A stretch of 21,714 nt of DNA from positions 1-21,714 of IMG/VR virus record IMGVR_UViG_3300008110_001076. One strand, written 5' to 3'. This document shows, one piece after another, positions 5,955 through 12,941 of this stretch; within the stretch, counting starts at the first letter, position 1; each line of letters starts with the position of its first letter. The notes below the pieces were generated by a model that searched no databases, had not been told where the DNA came from, and saw only the letters and a program-made list of their open reading frames with translations. The translations under genes and the position numbers were made by a program. This DNA comes from a virus.

Positions 5955-7390
5955 TATCTTCCAACCTCATTCAAGTAAGTGTTCTTGGTTTCATCCCAAG
6001 TCATCTGAACCATTTTACGATAATATAATGTTTCACCATTTAAACGGTTATTATCAAATAGATTCAAATATCTTTTGATTGCTTTATCTCTCCACCATAA
6101 CATAACACTCTCAACATCATTTGTCAACTTCTGTGATAATATTAGTTTATCTTCGTTGATTTCTCCACGAAGAAATTCACGAGTATTTTCATAGACAGGT
6201 GCGAAGTATACACCACGTTGAAATCCATGCTCATAATCACTTGCTTTAATACCTAATATCTTAAACAACAATAACATAGTCTGTTGCTTTGGTCCCGTTG
6301 GTGGGAATTTGTGTCGTGATTTTTTATCGTATACTTCACCAGATGTATGAACAGAATAATTGTCTGCTTCTAATTTAGCAATCAATTCTTCTTTGGTGGT
6401 TGCAGTGATACGGATAAACTCGTCCGCACATACCCATTCTTCACCTTCTTGTGTAATATCTGCGACATACGGAATTGTTGCTTTATCAAATCCTTCCGAA
6501 TGATTAACTTTTAGATAGTTTGCCCACTCTTGGAAAATATCATCGTCTGGTTTCAATGCAATCTTACCGGCGGTAACTCCTAATTCTTTCCAGAATGGAA
6601 TTCGTTGGTACATACTGTGTGAACCATACAACGATGTGGTGGTTAATCCCACAAGGATATTTCCAAATTTAGAATTCCAGTAATCACGGACAGACTTCGT
6701 TGCCAACAACGATGCAACCAATTTACCACCAAGGAAATTATACCCAAACGGTTGTGTTGGTACGATGGTGGTTCCGATTGATGTTGAGTTGAGTAATCCA
6801 TCTTCAAATTTATTCTCCTTAGTCCATCCAATCCATTTATCACGAACACCAACAGAGGCAACATCAGAACCCAATGCACAAACGCCAAGGTACTTACCAG
6901 AGTTCTTGTCACGAATAAGAATACGAACAAGACGACCTGGATTTGCCGTAAACTCAAACGTAGAACACATAACACGAAGATATTTCCAATCACTAAATAA
7001 CGAAGTATTATCGGGTTCAACAATAACAACTTCTGGATCTAATTTATTGATTTCTTCAACAGTTAAATCTTTGTTGAGAATATCTGTTGGCCGCCATATT
7101 TTGGCTTCAACAATTTGTGCAAGCTGAATATCTTTTGTATTATTAAAATCCGTTGTTAGTTCTTTCCACTTCTTATACAACGTATTTTCTTGCACCGATT
7201 GATTTTTCAACATACCCATATGTTGAACAAACTTATTTTTTTCTATGTCAAAATCAAACGATGTACCTTCACCACTGAAAAAATCAGTGGCACTGGTGTT
7301 CAAGACAACACCACCCTTCGGCGGTTTCTTCGCAGAAGGGGGTGTATACTGTGCTTGCTTTGGAGTATCGTTGAACTCAAAGAATGACAT
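5954..7390 (-). CDS. DruA/DUF4338-like protein with GNAT-like core
   Basis: This 478-residue protein has a flexible N-terminus (about 1-60), then a core at roughly 130-285 that matches the DUF4338/DruA pattern: RLVRILIRD, YLGVCALGSD, VRDKWIGWT (182-190), then LVGLTTTSLYG and FWKELGVTAGK. DUF4338 is known from the Druantia defence system and from mobile elements. The core resembles the Mom-like GNAT fold, with WKELG in the place of the Mom YRATNW segment. The region after 300 contains an EVYDKKSRHKFPPTGPKQQT segment and a helical tail that I cannot assign. It lies between sliding clamp and clamp loader, joined to both by TAATG overlaps, so it is expressed with the replisome. A DNA-directed role is inferred. 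The DUF4338 match is from memory of the motif. Confidence 0.65.
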   Translation of the reverse strand: MSFFEFNDTPKQAQYTPPSAKKPPKGGVVLNTSATDFFSGEGTSFDFDIEKNKFVQHMGMLKNQSVQENTLYKKWKELTTDFNNTKDIQLAQIVEAKIWRPTDILNKDLTVEEINKLDPEVVIVEPDNTSLFSDWKYLRVMCSTFEFTANPGRLVRILIRDKNSGKYLGVCALGSDVASVGVRDKWIGWTKENKFEDGLLNSTSIGTTIVPTQPFGYNFLGGKLVASLLATKSVRDYWNSKFGNILVGLTTTSLYGSHSMYQRIPFWKELGVTAGKIALKPDDDIFQEWANYLKVNHSEGFDKATIPYVADITQEGEEWVCADEFIRITATTKEELIAKLEADNYSVHTSGEVYDKKSRHKFPPTGPKQQTMLLLFKILGIKASDYEHGFQRGVYFAPVYENTREFLRGEINEDKLILSQKLTNDVESVMLWWRDKAIKRYLNLFDNNRLNGETLYYRKMVQMTWDETKNTYLNEVGR

Positions 7391-8109
7391 TAGGAAGCTG
7401 TCTGAATCTGAACGAGGTAGTAGTCGGTGTTGTAATCAGTGACACCAAACTTGACATATGCCAATCCCTTACTACTAACCTTCAAGACACCACTAGCTGC
7501 TTCCTTATTGGCAGCGATGATTTCCTTGAAGTATCGTGCAGAGAAATTGATGGGAGTAATCTTTGCATTCTTTGTAGTTTCTACATCAAGAGTGATACGA
7601 TTGGTATTCATATCAGAATATCCAAGAACAATCTGTGCAGAATCACCATCACTAAGGACGGTAAAAGTTTCTACATCGGACAATGCACCTCGAGCCTTCA
7701 AGAAGGTATTCATCACCTTCTGGTCCAGCTTGATTTCAATATCAAATGCGGGGAGTTGCTTCAAATCAGGCGCAGCGGGGATAACTGCGGAATCCGCCAA
7801 TACGTAATCAACCTTTGCGTTACTATCGGTGAGGTGGATAGCAGAAACTCTATCACCGACCTTCTTAGTGGTAATCGTAACAGCTTCACCAAGAACTGAT
7901 AGCATTGATGACAACTGCTTAGTATCAAAGATACCATAGTCACCTTCGTCCAGCTTGGCGTCCTTAACCGTGACGATACCAAGTACATTCTTGTCGTCGG
8001 AAATACACTTTACGGTGATATCATTACCGTCCGACTTCCACAACACACTTTCACAAGAACCACCAAGAGAATACTTACTAATGAACTTTTCTAACTTTGT
8101 CTTTTCCAT
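7390..8109 (-). CDS. 45: DNA polymerase sliding clamp, gp45-like
   Basis: The 239-residue product resembles T4-type sliding clamps, which form trimeric rings around DNA and tether the polymerase. Features are the repeated beta-alpha-beta pattern, the GDYGIFDTKQLSSMLSVL segment (equivalent to the T4 IYDLNGFLGILSLV stretch) and the second-domain FNTFL/ARYFKEIIA-type helix region. Length is close to T4 gp45 (228). A GAGG element lies about 10 nt before ATG 8109. It is first in the cluster clamp, DruA-like, clamp loader, zinc ribbon. The polymerase at 14214..16736 ends in a short aromatic tail that would dock in this clamp. Confidence 0.92.
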   Translation of the reverse strand: MEKTKLEKFISKYSLGGSCESVLWKSDGNDITVKCISDDKNVLGIVTVKDAKLDEGDYGIFDTKQLSSMLSVLGEAVTITTKKVGDRVSAIHLTDSNAKVDYVLADSAVIPAAPDLKQLPAFDIEIKLDQKVMNTFLKARGALSDVETFTVLSDGDSAQIVLGYSDMNTNRITLDVETTKNAKITPINFSARYFKEIIAANKEAASGVLKVSSKGLAYVKFGVTDYNTDYYLVQIQTAS

Positions 8110-8129
8110 AACCGTTTAACCTCTGTTGT

Positions 8130-8798
8130 TTAATTAAAACCGAACCAATCACCGTAATGTGATGGGCGTACCGTACCAAAATCTGCACTTATACTTGCTG
8201 ACAATCGTTTACTTCTTGGAATACACTTATGATACCTTCTGTATGGAATATACAACACATCCCCAGGATGTAAAGTGTACACCAAATCTTTTTTTAATAA
8301 ATCATCATTTAAACAAATAACTTCATTTGGATTTCCGTTCCAAGTTTCTGCGTATACTGTCCAATCGGAAATTCCATCTAATTGTAATATTAACACATAT
8401 TGGGAATCTGCGTGTGCGTGGAATGACTTGGAAGTATTTTTCAATCCACCGTAAATATTTGTACTGACATATCTATTTTGTATCTGTGAAAATATATTTG
8501 ATGCGTAGAATAGTCCTTTGGTATACCGTTCCATTGCATTTAATATAAATGATTTACCATCATAAATTTCAGAAGCTATAGTTTTAGTAGGTGTACTACT
8601 TGTTTCTGTACTTCTGTATGTTTCTATTTTTGATTTATTATCACCAATAATAACAATATCGGAATTGTGGTAATTATCATTTATATAACTTTCTACATTA
8701 CTCCACGTAAATATAGATTTGGGTGTACAAGAATTGGTAAGAACAAATGTACGTTCTTTATCTTCAATAATTTTTTCAAAAACTACATCGTTTACCAT
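8130..8798 (-). CDS. JmjC/cupin-type Fe(II) oxygenase-like protein
   Basis: This 222-residue protein has a C-terminal cupin (double-stranded beta-helix) like the Cupin_4/JmjC ribosomal oxygenases. Candidate iron ligands are His129 and Asp131 (FHAHAD) and the distal His190 (IPYRRYH). The segments QYVLILQLDG and LHPGDVLYIP are the expected flanking strands. Members hydroxylate protein side chains using Fe(II) and 2-oxoglutarate. The N-terminal 80 residues are less recognisable. It overlaps the upstream 74-residue gene by 7 bases and lies 20 bases upstream of the sliding-clamp gene. It is noticeably more AT-rich than the clamp gene, which may hint at separate acquisition. The substrate is unknown. 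Confidence 0.75.
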   Translation of the reverse strand: MVNDVVFEKIIEDKERTFVLTNSCTPKSIFTWSNVESYINDNYHNSDIVIIGDNKSKIETYRSTETSSTPTKTIASEIYDGKSFILNAMERYTKGLFYASNIFSQIQNRYVSTNIYGGLKNTSKSFHAHADSQYVLILQLDGISDWTVYAETWNGNPNEVICLNDDLLKKDLVYTLHPGDVLYIPYRRYHKCIPRSKRLSASISADFGTVRPSHYGDWFGFN

Positions 8799-9016
8799 CT
8801 ATCCCACTCCCGCATCCACAATCTGTCAAGTTTACCATAACTAAATCGTGCGAAGTAATCGTATTTTTTCCCGTCTATCGGAATACCATTGTAAAATCTA
8901 ATATCACCGTGCAAATCTGTCAAGTAGTCCCTGCGATAAGTACCTTCTACTTCGTTAGTAATAAAGGAATATCCCGGTAATTGTATTTCACATTTTATAT
9001 AATCAAACATTCCCAT
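8792..9016 (-). CDS. small conserved phage protein (MGMFDYIKCE family)
   Basis: The 74-residue protein begins MGMFDYIKCEIQLPG, a start shared by many small uncharacterised phage proteins. It continues with a Tyr/Asp-rich region ending LDRLWMREWDRW. The ribosome site AAGGAG sits ideally before ATG 9016, and the A of this site is inside the stop region of the upstream gene. It overlaps the cupin gene by 7 bases. No catalytic motif is visible and the function of the family is unknown to me. Confidence 0.8.
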   Translation of the reverse strand: MGMFDYIKCEIQLPGYSFITNEVEGTYRRDYLTDLHGDIRFYNGIPIDGKKYDYFARFSYGKLDRLWMREWDRW

Positions 9017-9019
9017 ACT

Positions 9020-9625
9020 TTACTCCTTTACAAAAGCAGTTTCTTCTGGATTAATTCCTATACTTTCTACATAATATATTTTGTGATTCACTTTTAATTT
9101 TATTGGTAATTTCCAATTAGTGAAGCTATCTTCCCACCATCGTACCCGATTGTTTGGCATGGCTGCGAGATACCCCTCTTCCGACACCAACATATTAAAA
9201 CTTTTATCTTGTTGTGGTGCGTTGGAATAACCATCATCATAAAATTCGATTGCCCATCCCAATCCACGGCCGGAAAATTTGTTACCGTGCGAATCTATCC
9301 ACTCAGCACTTAATCCTTTGGAAAACTTCATATCTATAATACCAAATTCTGTACCGAAACATCCCCACACTTGATGAGTATGTAAATTTTTTGCAGGAGG
9401 TATTTGTTTGGTGGTATCTTGTCCAATAACAAGTCCGTGAATGGGTACACCACGATATTGTGCACCATTTTCCAATAACACAGAAAATGTCAACGCTTGG
9501 GTGGGTCTAACTGAGACTGCATGAATAATACAATTATCTAGTCCAGTGTCCGTTCCATTGGTAATAAATTCACGACGAACTTTACCATATAAGTGATACG
9601 GAAGAGATGCGGTCAACGAATACAT
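9020..9625 (-). CDS. conserved phage hypothetical
   Basis: This 201-residue protein looks mainly beta-stranded and soluble. The segments MPNNRVRWWEDSF (about 155-167) and VWGCFGTEF recall uncharacterised phage proteins that share an AQPNNRI-type motif. I cannot name a function. The start ATG at 9625 overlaps the stop of the HExxH gene (TAATG), so translation is probably coupled, and its stop is embedded in the ribosome site of the next gene. No signal peptide or transmembrane segment is seen. Confidence 0.75.
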   Translation of the reverse strand: MYSLTASLPYHLYGKVRREFITNGTDTGLDNCIIHAVSVRPTQALTFSVLLENGAQYRGVPIHGLVIGQDTTKQIPPAKNLHTHQVWGCFGTEFGIIDMKFSKGLSAEWIDSHGNKFSGRGLGWAIEFYDDGYSNAPQQDKSFNMLVSEEGYLAAMPNNRVRWWEDSFTNWKLPIKLKVNHKIYYVESIGINPEETAFVKE

Positions 9626-10479
9626 TACATTAATTTGGATAATGTTTTAAGTGTGTCTTTATATTCTTCTTGATAATCACGAGTCCATCGGTACAATCCA
9701 AGAAGTAATTGTGCTCCCTTTTCCGTGGTATGTGCCTTTAACATCAAAGCCTCCAAGGATTCGTTCAATCTGTCTCCCCACTTCTTCGCGTAACCCAACC
9801 AATGGTAATGTGCTTTAAAATCGTGTTGTACGAAACGTAGAGATACTTCAGCTTCACCTAAGAATGAGGCATATGCATGAAGTGACGCACTAATGGGACG
9901 GCCTGATGCTTTGTGTCCAACAGCAGCTTGTGCTGTGTCATCATAACTATTCACAATAGAGTGATGTAGTTCTTCAACTGGATTTAAGACAAATTCATTA
10001 TTGTGATGTAACATATCGAATACTTCTGGTGTACATCCCTTTCCAAATCCTAGTGCTGTAAATTTCCAATGAATCATTTCGTGATACATGTTTCGAACCG
10101 TAACCACTGCATCACCAGGAAGAGGAGCCATAACAATCCAAGAATTTGGATATTCAACTGCCGCCAACTGACATGAGAATTCGTTCCTATCGGCTGCAAG
10201 TTCGATTGGAGTGAATACATCCACTAAATTTGTTATGGTATTCCATATAGTAGGTACTGCTCGTGGAGCAATTTGTGCCAATGTATTTAAGTGAGAATCG
10301 TTATTGGCAAATGAGGTGGGTAATGTAGATGGATTAAAAGAATGAACATACATACCAGAAACTTTCTTATATGGAAATTCTTTTTTAACAAATCCCTTTT
10401 GCAACTTAATTTGTTTAAACACCTCTACATCATAACCATCGGGTTGTGCTTGGATAACCCTACTATAATCTATTGTCAT
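9625..10479 (-). CDS. HExxH-motif protein, metalloprotease-like
   Basis: The 284-residue product contains HEMIH (133-137), a zinc-binding HExxH motif, in MYHEMIHWKFTALGFG. Later Glu residues at about 209-211 (LGEAEVS) could supply a third ligand. The arrangement of WIVMAPLPG, the HExxH helix and the SGRPISASLHAYASFLGEAE segment resembles the HExxH-containing putative peptide-modification family more than classic secreted proteases. No signal peptide is present, so it should act in the cytoplasm. I chose ATG 10479, which follows AGAGGTTTT and overlaps the stop of the DUF2452 gene as ATGA; an ATG 15 bases earlier is less well placed. Activity and substrate are unknown. Confidence 0.7.
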   Translation of the reverse strand: MTIDYSRVIQAQPDGYDVEVFKQIKLQKGFVKKEFPYKKVSGMYVHSFNPSTLPTSFANNDSHLNTLAQIAPRAVPTIWNTITNLVDVFTPIELAADRNEFSCQLAAVEYPNSWIVMAPLPGDAVVTVRNMYHEMIHWKFTALGFGKGCTPEVFDMLHHNNEFVLNPVEELHHSIVNSYDDTAQAAVGHKASGRPISASLHAYASFLGEAEVSLRFVQHDFKAHYHWLGYAKKWGDRLNESLEALMLKAHTTEKGAQLLLGLYRWTRDYQEEYKDTLKTLSKLM

Positions 10480-10850
10480 AAAACCTCTTCCCATGCATAC
10501 TGGGCGTTTAATTTAAAGGTACCGACATATCCACCCCAGAACGCTTGAGCAGGATTTACCAGTGATATAAAAGCAGATCCATTTTGCTTCTTATATAGAT
10601 AGTAAGTATCCCCAATATTCGGCTTAAAACTTATTGAACTTTCATACAACATTTTATTGATAGAATATTCTCGTACCAACTTTTCATAATCCCGTACAAC
10701 AACATCATACCGTTCTTTAAAATAATGTTTAAACGTGGGAGACACTTCTGCTTTCCAAGTATCAACATCAACTGGATGAATTGTTGCTGGTGCGTTAGGT
10801 GTGATTCCATACGTTAATGCGTTTGGATTTTTATTTTCATCATCGTTCAT
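10476..10850 (-). CDS. DUF2452-like protein
   Basis: This 124-residue protein matches the DUF2452 pattern: NPNALTYGITPNAPAT at the N-terminus, a central helix with YEKLVREYSINKMLYES, then FKPNIGDTYYLYKKQNG and FISLVNPAQAFWGG. The family occurs in T4-like phages, bacteria and as a eukaryotic protein, without an established function that I know of. Both ends overlap neighbours as ATGA: the start with the Mom-like gene, the stop with the HExxH gene. This indicates tight co-translation of the three. Confidence 0.8.
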   Translation of the reverse strand: MNDDENKNPNALTYGITPNAPATIHPVDVDTWKAEVSPTFKHYFKERYDVVVRDYEKLVREYSINKMLYESSISFKPNIGDTYYLYKKQNGSAFISLVNPAQAFWGGYVGTFKLNAQYAWEEVL

Positions 10851-11431
10851 AATGCGTAGGTATAGATGTGTTTTGGTTTGGTTTTTATTACCTGTACGCC
10901 TGGGTCACCACGTTTGTATCTGTTATTGATTTCCACCCCGTATGGTCTATCCACCATAGTAAGTGTGCGAACGTGGAACGATTTTCCGTCTACCATCAAT
11001 GTAGTTCCTGGCGCAGTCATACCTTCGTATTTAAAGTTTGCTGCTTTATAAATAATACCTTTGTGTCCTTGCTGTTCGTCTGCATAGCTGACTACGAATT
11101 TCCACTCACTATTTTTTCGTAACCATTTTAATGTCCTACCTACAAAAAAACTTTCAGCGTTCTTTGGCGTGTCATCAATTAAACATAATCTACGAAGTTC
11201 TAAACATTTGTCAGGATCGGTGGGATAATATTTCTGTGCCGCAGAAGCACCTGCTGGACGGGTATAAACGCAAACACCCACCAATTCTGGCAGGAATGTT
11301 CCTTCGCGAAATAATCCAAATGTTTCTTTTTCTTGTATATTCACATAATCCGAATAATGCCAACGACGAAGAAAATTTCTAACTGTTTCCGAAAAACTGA
11401 TATGCTCTACAAAATAGTTTTCTAATGCCAT
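10847..11431 (-). CDS. Mom-like GNAT-fold DNA modification protein (copy 2)
   Basis: The 194-residue protein is the compact paralogue of the protein at 3296..4123. Shared landmarks are FLRRWHYSDYV, LVGVCVYTRP (50-59), ELRRLCLID (78-86) and VVSYADEQQGHKGIIYKAANF (113-133). Conserved Ser115, Tyr116, Asp118, His123 and Tyr128 align with Ser128, Tyr129, Asp131, His136 and Tyr141 of copy 1. Mu Mom modifies adenine in DNA; whether these phage proteins do the same is inferred. The ATG at 11431 has a GAGGTG ribosome site; a GTG two codons upstream is inside that site and was rejected. It follows the tRNA-like element by about 14 bases. Confidence 0.75.
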   Translation of the reverse strand: MALENYFVEHISFSETVRNFLRRWHYSDYVNIQEKETFGLFREGTFLPELVGVCVYTRPAGASAAQKYYPTDPDKCLELRRLCLIDDTPKNAESFFVGRTLKWLRKNSEWKFVVSYADEQQGHKGIIYKAANFKYEGMTAPGTTLMVDGKSFHVRTLTMVDRPYGVEINNRYKRGDPGVQVIKTKPKHIYTYAL

Positions 11432-11444
11432 AATCACCTCATAG

Positions 11445-11561
11445 TGGCGGTGGGGGATTCGAACCCCACATAGGTTTCCCTAAGTCCTTGGCTAGCGTAG
11501 TAAAAGATATAACGAGTAGCGAGCCCAATTTACTACCGTCGTCCCGACCGACTGCACCGCC
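11445..11561 (-). tRNA. tRNA-like element, 117 nt, anticodon unresolved
   Basis: On the minus strand a 7-bp acceptor-like stem GGCGGTG/CACCGCC encloses a canonical T-arm (GGGG-TTCGAAT-CCCC) and a D-arm-like hairpin (GTCG-GTCGGGA-CGAC). Between them lie an 8-bp stem GTAGTAAA/TTTACTAC capped by a 24-nt loop, and a variable-arm-like hairpin TAGG-GAAA-CCTA. The order fits a class II tRNA, but the anticodon stem is too long, its loop is not 7 nt, position 8 is C and the T-stem has only 4 clean pairs. It could be a tRNA with an insertion, a decayed tRNA or a tRNA-like structured RNA. It sits between ligase and a Mom-like gene. No CCA is encoded. Confidence 0.5.
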
Positions 11562-11567
11562 TGTATT

Positions 11568-12668
11568 TTAAAAGTCTCCCAATTCTCTAATACCGACTCC
11601 CACTGGGAAGATGGGTATACCATCTCTGGATAATTCTTGATACCTCACAGTCACATATAGACCAATCAGTTTAGAGCGGTTCTTGTAAAGTTCTCTACGA
11701 TTTTCTTGTGATCCCTCCGGACGGCAATTAAAATGCTGTCCATCATCGGTTTCGAGAATAAATATGGCGAGATTCTTATCGCTTCCATCACCGTCAATAA
11801 TATCAACAATACGATATTCAGCATCAATAAAATCCTTTAATTTAAGTAGTGAATATGACCGTTTTCCAATTTCATACTGCATATCTGGATTTCGAATCAT
11901 CGTTCCTTCAAACCCATCACGAGTGAATGACTTATGCCAGACCAACACATCCGCCTCATTGAAAGCTTCCCACGTAGGAACACGAACAACGTTGGGGGGA
12001 GCATCGTGGAGAATATCGTGAATAATCTGCTGACGTTTCGCATAAGGAAGTTCACTATCCACAATATCATATACGTGATATAAAAGATTTGGTGACAATT
12101 CTGGACGATATTTCTTGATTGCCGTCATACTCTCCTGCAACAGTACGTTGTTCGGCAACATCAGCTCACCATCAAGAATAAACCCGCCTGCATCAAACTT
12201 CAAGTGCTGAATAACTTCGGGAATGACTTCCTTGTTTCCCCGACTCCAGCCGTTCTCACCATCGAACAGCATTCGCATCCCGTTCAACTTGGGCTGAACG
12301 TAAACAGGAAATTCCACCTTTCCTTTATGGTCAGAGAACTTATGGGCGAGCATCGGCATTGGACGAACATCTTTCCGTTCACCCTTTGCACGGAATCCCT
12401 TGTCACGTTGCTTCTTGATAACGGCATCATACTCAAAGTCTGCCTGCTCTTGGGAATTTCGTTCATTTGCACGACCAACGTTCGTGGGAGCAGCAAAGTA
12501 TGGTTCGGAGGTCTGACGTTTCGTTTCACGACCAGTCTTACTAATCTGGTACCATTCAGTCTGCGTGTAATAGTCTGCACCGTCCTTGACGATGTGTAAA
12601 CGCCAGAACTTTTCACCACCATTCTTGTTTTCGGAAATTAACCATTCACTTGACTTGACGATTTTCAT
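11568..12668 (-). CDS. ATP-dependent DNA ligase
   Basis: The 366-residue enzyme seals nicks using ATP. An N-terminal WGR-like domain (about 17-95) precedes the adenylation domain. Motif I is QPKLNGMR with adenylated Lys127 and Asn129 where KxDG is usual. LDGEL (165-169, Glu168) is motif III-like, VYDIV follows, EGTMIRN (254-260) is motif IV and LLKLK (274-278) is motif V. The C-terminal OB fold (about 283-366) ends GVGIRELGDF. I chose ATG 12668: it overlaps the stop of a 27-codon ORF as ATGA and has AGGG upstream. A longer reading from 12743 would run across that ORF. The ligase would join Okazaki fragments with the polymerase and clamp. Confidence 0.93.
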   Translation of the reverse strand: MKIVKSSEWLISENKNGGEKFWRLHIVKDGADYYTQTEWYQISKTGRETKRQTSEPYFAAPTNVGRANERNSQEQADFEYDAVIKKQRDKGFRAKGERKDVRPMPMLAHKFSDHKGKVEFPVYVQPKLNGMRMLFDGENGWSRGNKEVIPEVIQHLKFDAGGFILDGELMLPNNVLLQESMTAIKKYRPELSPNLLYHVYDIVDSELPYAKRQQIIHDILHDAPPNVVRVPTWEAFNEADVLVWHKSFTRDGFEGTMIRNPDMQYEIGKRSYSLLKLKDFIDAEYRIVDIIDGDGSDKNLAIFILETDDGQHFNCRPEGSQENRRELYKNRSKLIGLYVTVRYQELSRDGIPIFPVGVGIRELGDF

Positions 12669-12748
12669 TTGATAACCCTGTCGAGGATGAACATAATGAT
12701 TAAAGAAATCAGAAACAACTTTGCACCGAATAACCAGTCCCATGTCAT
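12665..12748 (-). CDS. 27-residue single-pass membrane peptide
   Basis: A short ORF begins MTWDWLFGAKLF and continues with an uninterrupted hydrophobic stretch (LFLISLIIMFIL, residues 11-22) ending DRVIK, which would put a positive end in the cytoplasm. A GAGAGGG ribosome site lies 7 nt before ATG 12748. Its start overlaps the stop of the 40-residue ORF and its stop overlaps the ligase start, both as ATGA. The coupling and ribosome site argue that it is translated; function is unknown. Confidence 0.6.
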   Translation of the reverse strand: MTWDWLFGAKLFLISLIIMFILDRVIK

Positions 12749-12867
12749 GAAATATCCCTCTCCGAATCCATCTTCATAATAGCATAACTGATATGGGCAT
12801 ATATTGCACTAATCAACACGAAGATTGCGAACAATCCCACAATGATAACACTGGTTTTGAATAGCAT
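12745..12867 (-). CDS. 40-residue single-pass membrane peptide
   Basis: The ORF starts MLFKTSVIIVGLF and holds one clear membrane segment (VIIVGLFAIFVLISAIYA, about residues 7-24), followed by a charged tail MKMDSERDIS. GGAG precedes ATG 12867 at good spacing. It is the first ORF after the promoter at 12898..12926, with a leader of only about 24 nt, and overlaps the next micro-ORF as ATGA. It may be a small inner-membrane protein of the lysis or superinfection-exclusion kind, but nothing in the sequence proves this. Confidence 0.65.
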   Translation of the reverse strand: MLFKTSVIIVGLFAIFVLISAIYAHISYAIMKMDSERDIS

Positions 12868-12886
12868 GTTAATCTCCAAGGAATAG

Positions 12887-12914
12887 GGGATGTATGAAAT
12901 ATATCACACATCCC
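12887..12914 (-). repeat. 11-bp inverted repeat centred on the -10 box (operator candidate)
   Basis: Arms GGGATGTGTGA and TCATACATCCC (minus strand) pair over 11 bp with one G-T, separated by TATATT, which is the -10 box. Such symmetry across a promoter is typical of a dimeric repressor site. In RNA it would be cut by the start point, and there is no T tract, so a terminator is unlikely. Confidence 0.6.
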
Positions 12915-12926
12915 ACAAAATGTCAA
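12898..12926 (-). promoter_or_regulatory. sigma70-type promoter, TTGACA-N17-TATATT
   Basis: Perfect TTGACA (12926..12921), a 17-nt spacer and TATATT (12903..12898) lie in the 74-base gap between the SET-fusion stop and the first micro-ORF. It should start near 12891 and express the micro-ORFs, ligase, the tRNA-like element and the Mom-like gene. The -10 is embedded in an inverted repeat. Confidence 0.85.
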
Positions 12927-12941
12927 GTCCTTTATTAAATA

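Noticed and set aside
8895-8925. TTGACA followed after 17 nt by TAGATT inside the 74-residue gene
   Set aside because: The -10 matches only four of six positions and lies in coding sequence; not strong enough to list.
11445-11561. Reading the element as a tRNA on the plus strand
   Set aside because: The canonical T-loop TTCGAAT flanked by G53/C61 occurs only on the minus strand.
12669-12743. Longer ligase N-terminus starting at 12743
   Set aside because: It would read through the well-initiated 27-codon membrane ORF in another frame, and the ATGA junction at 12668 has its own AGGG site.
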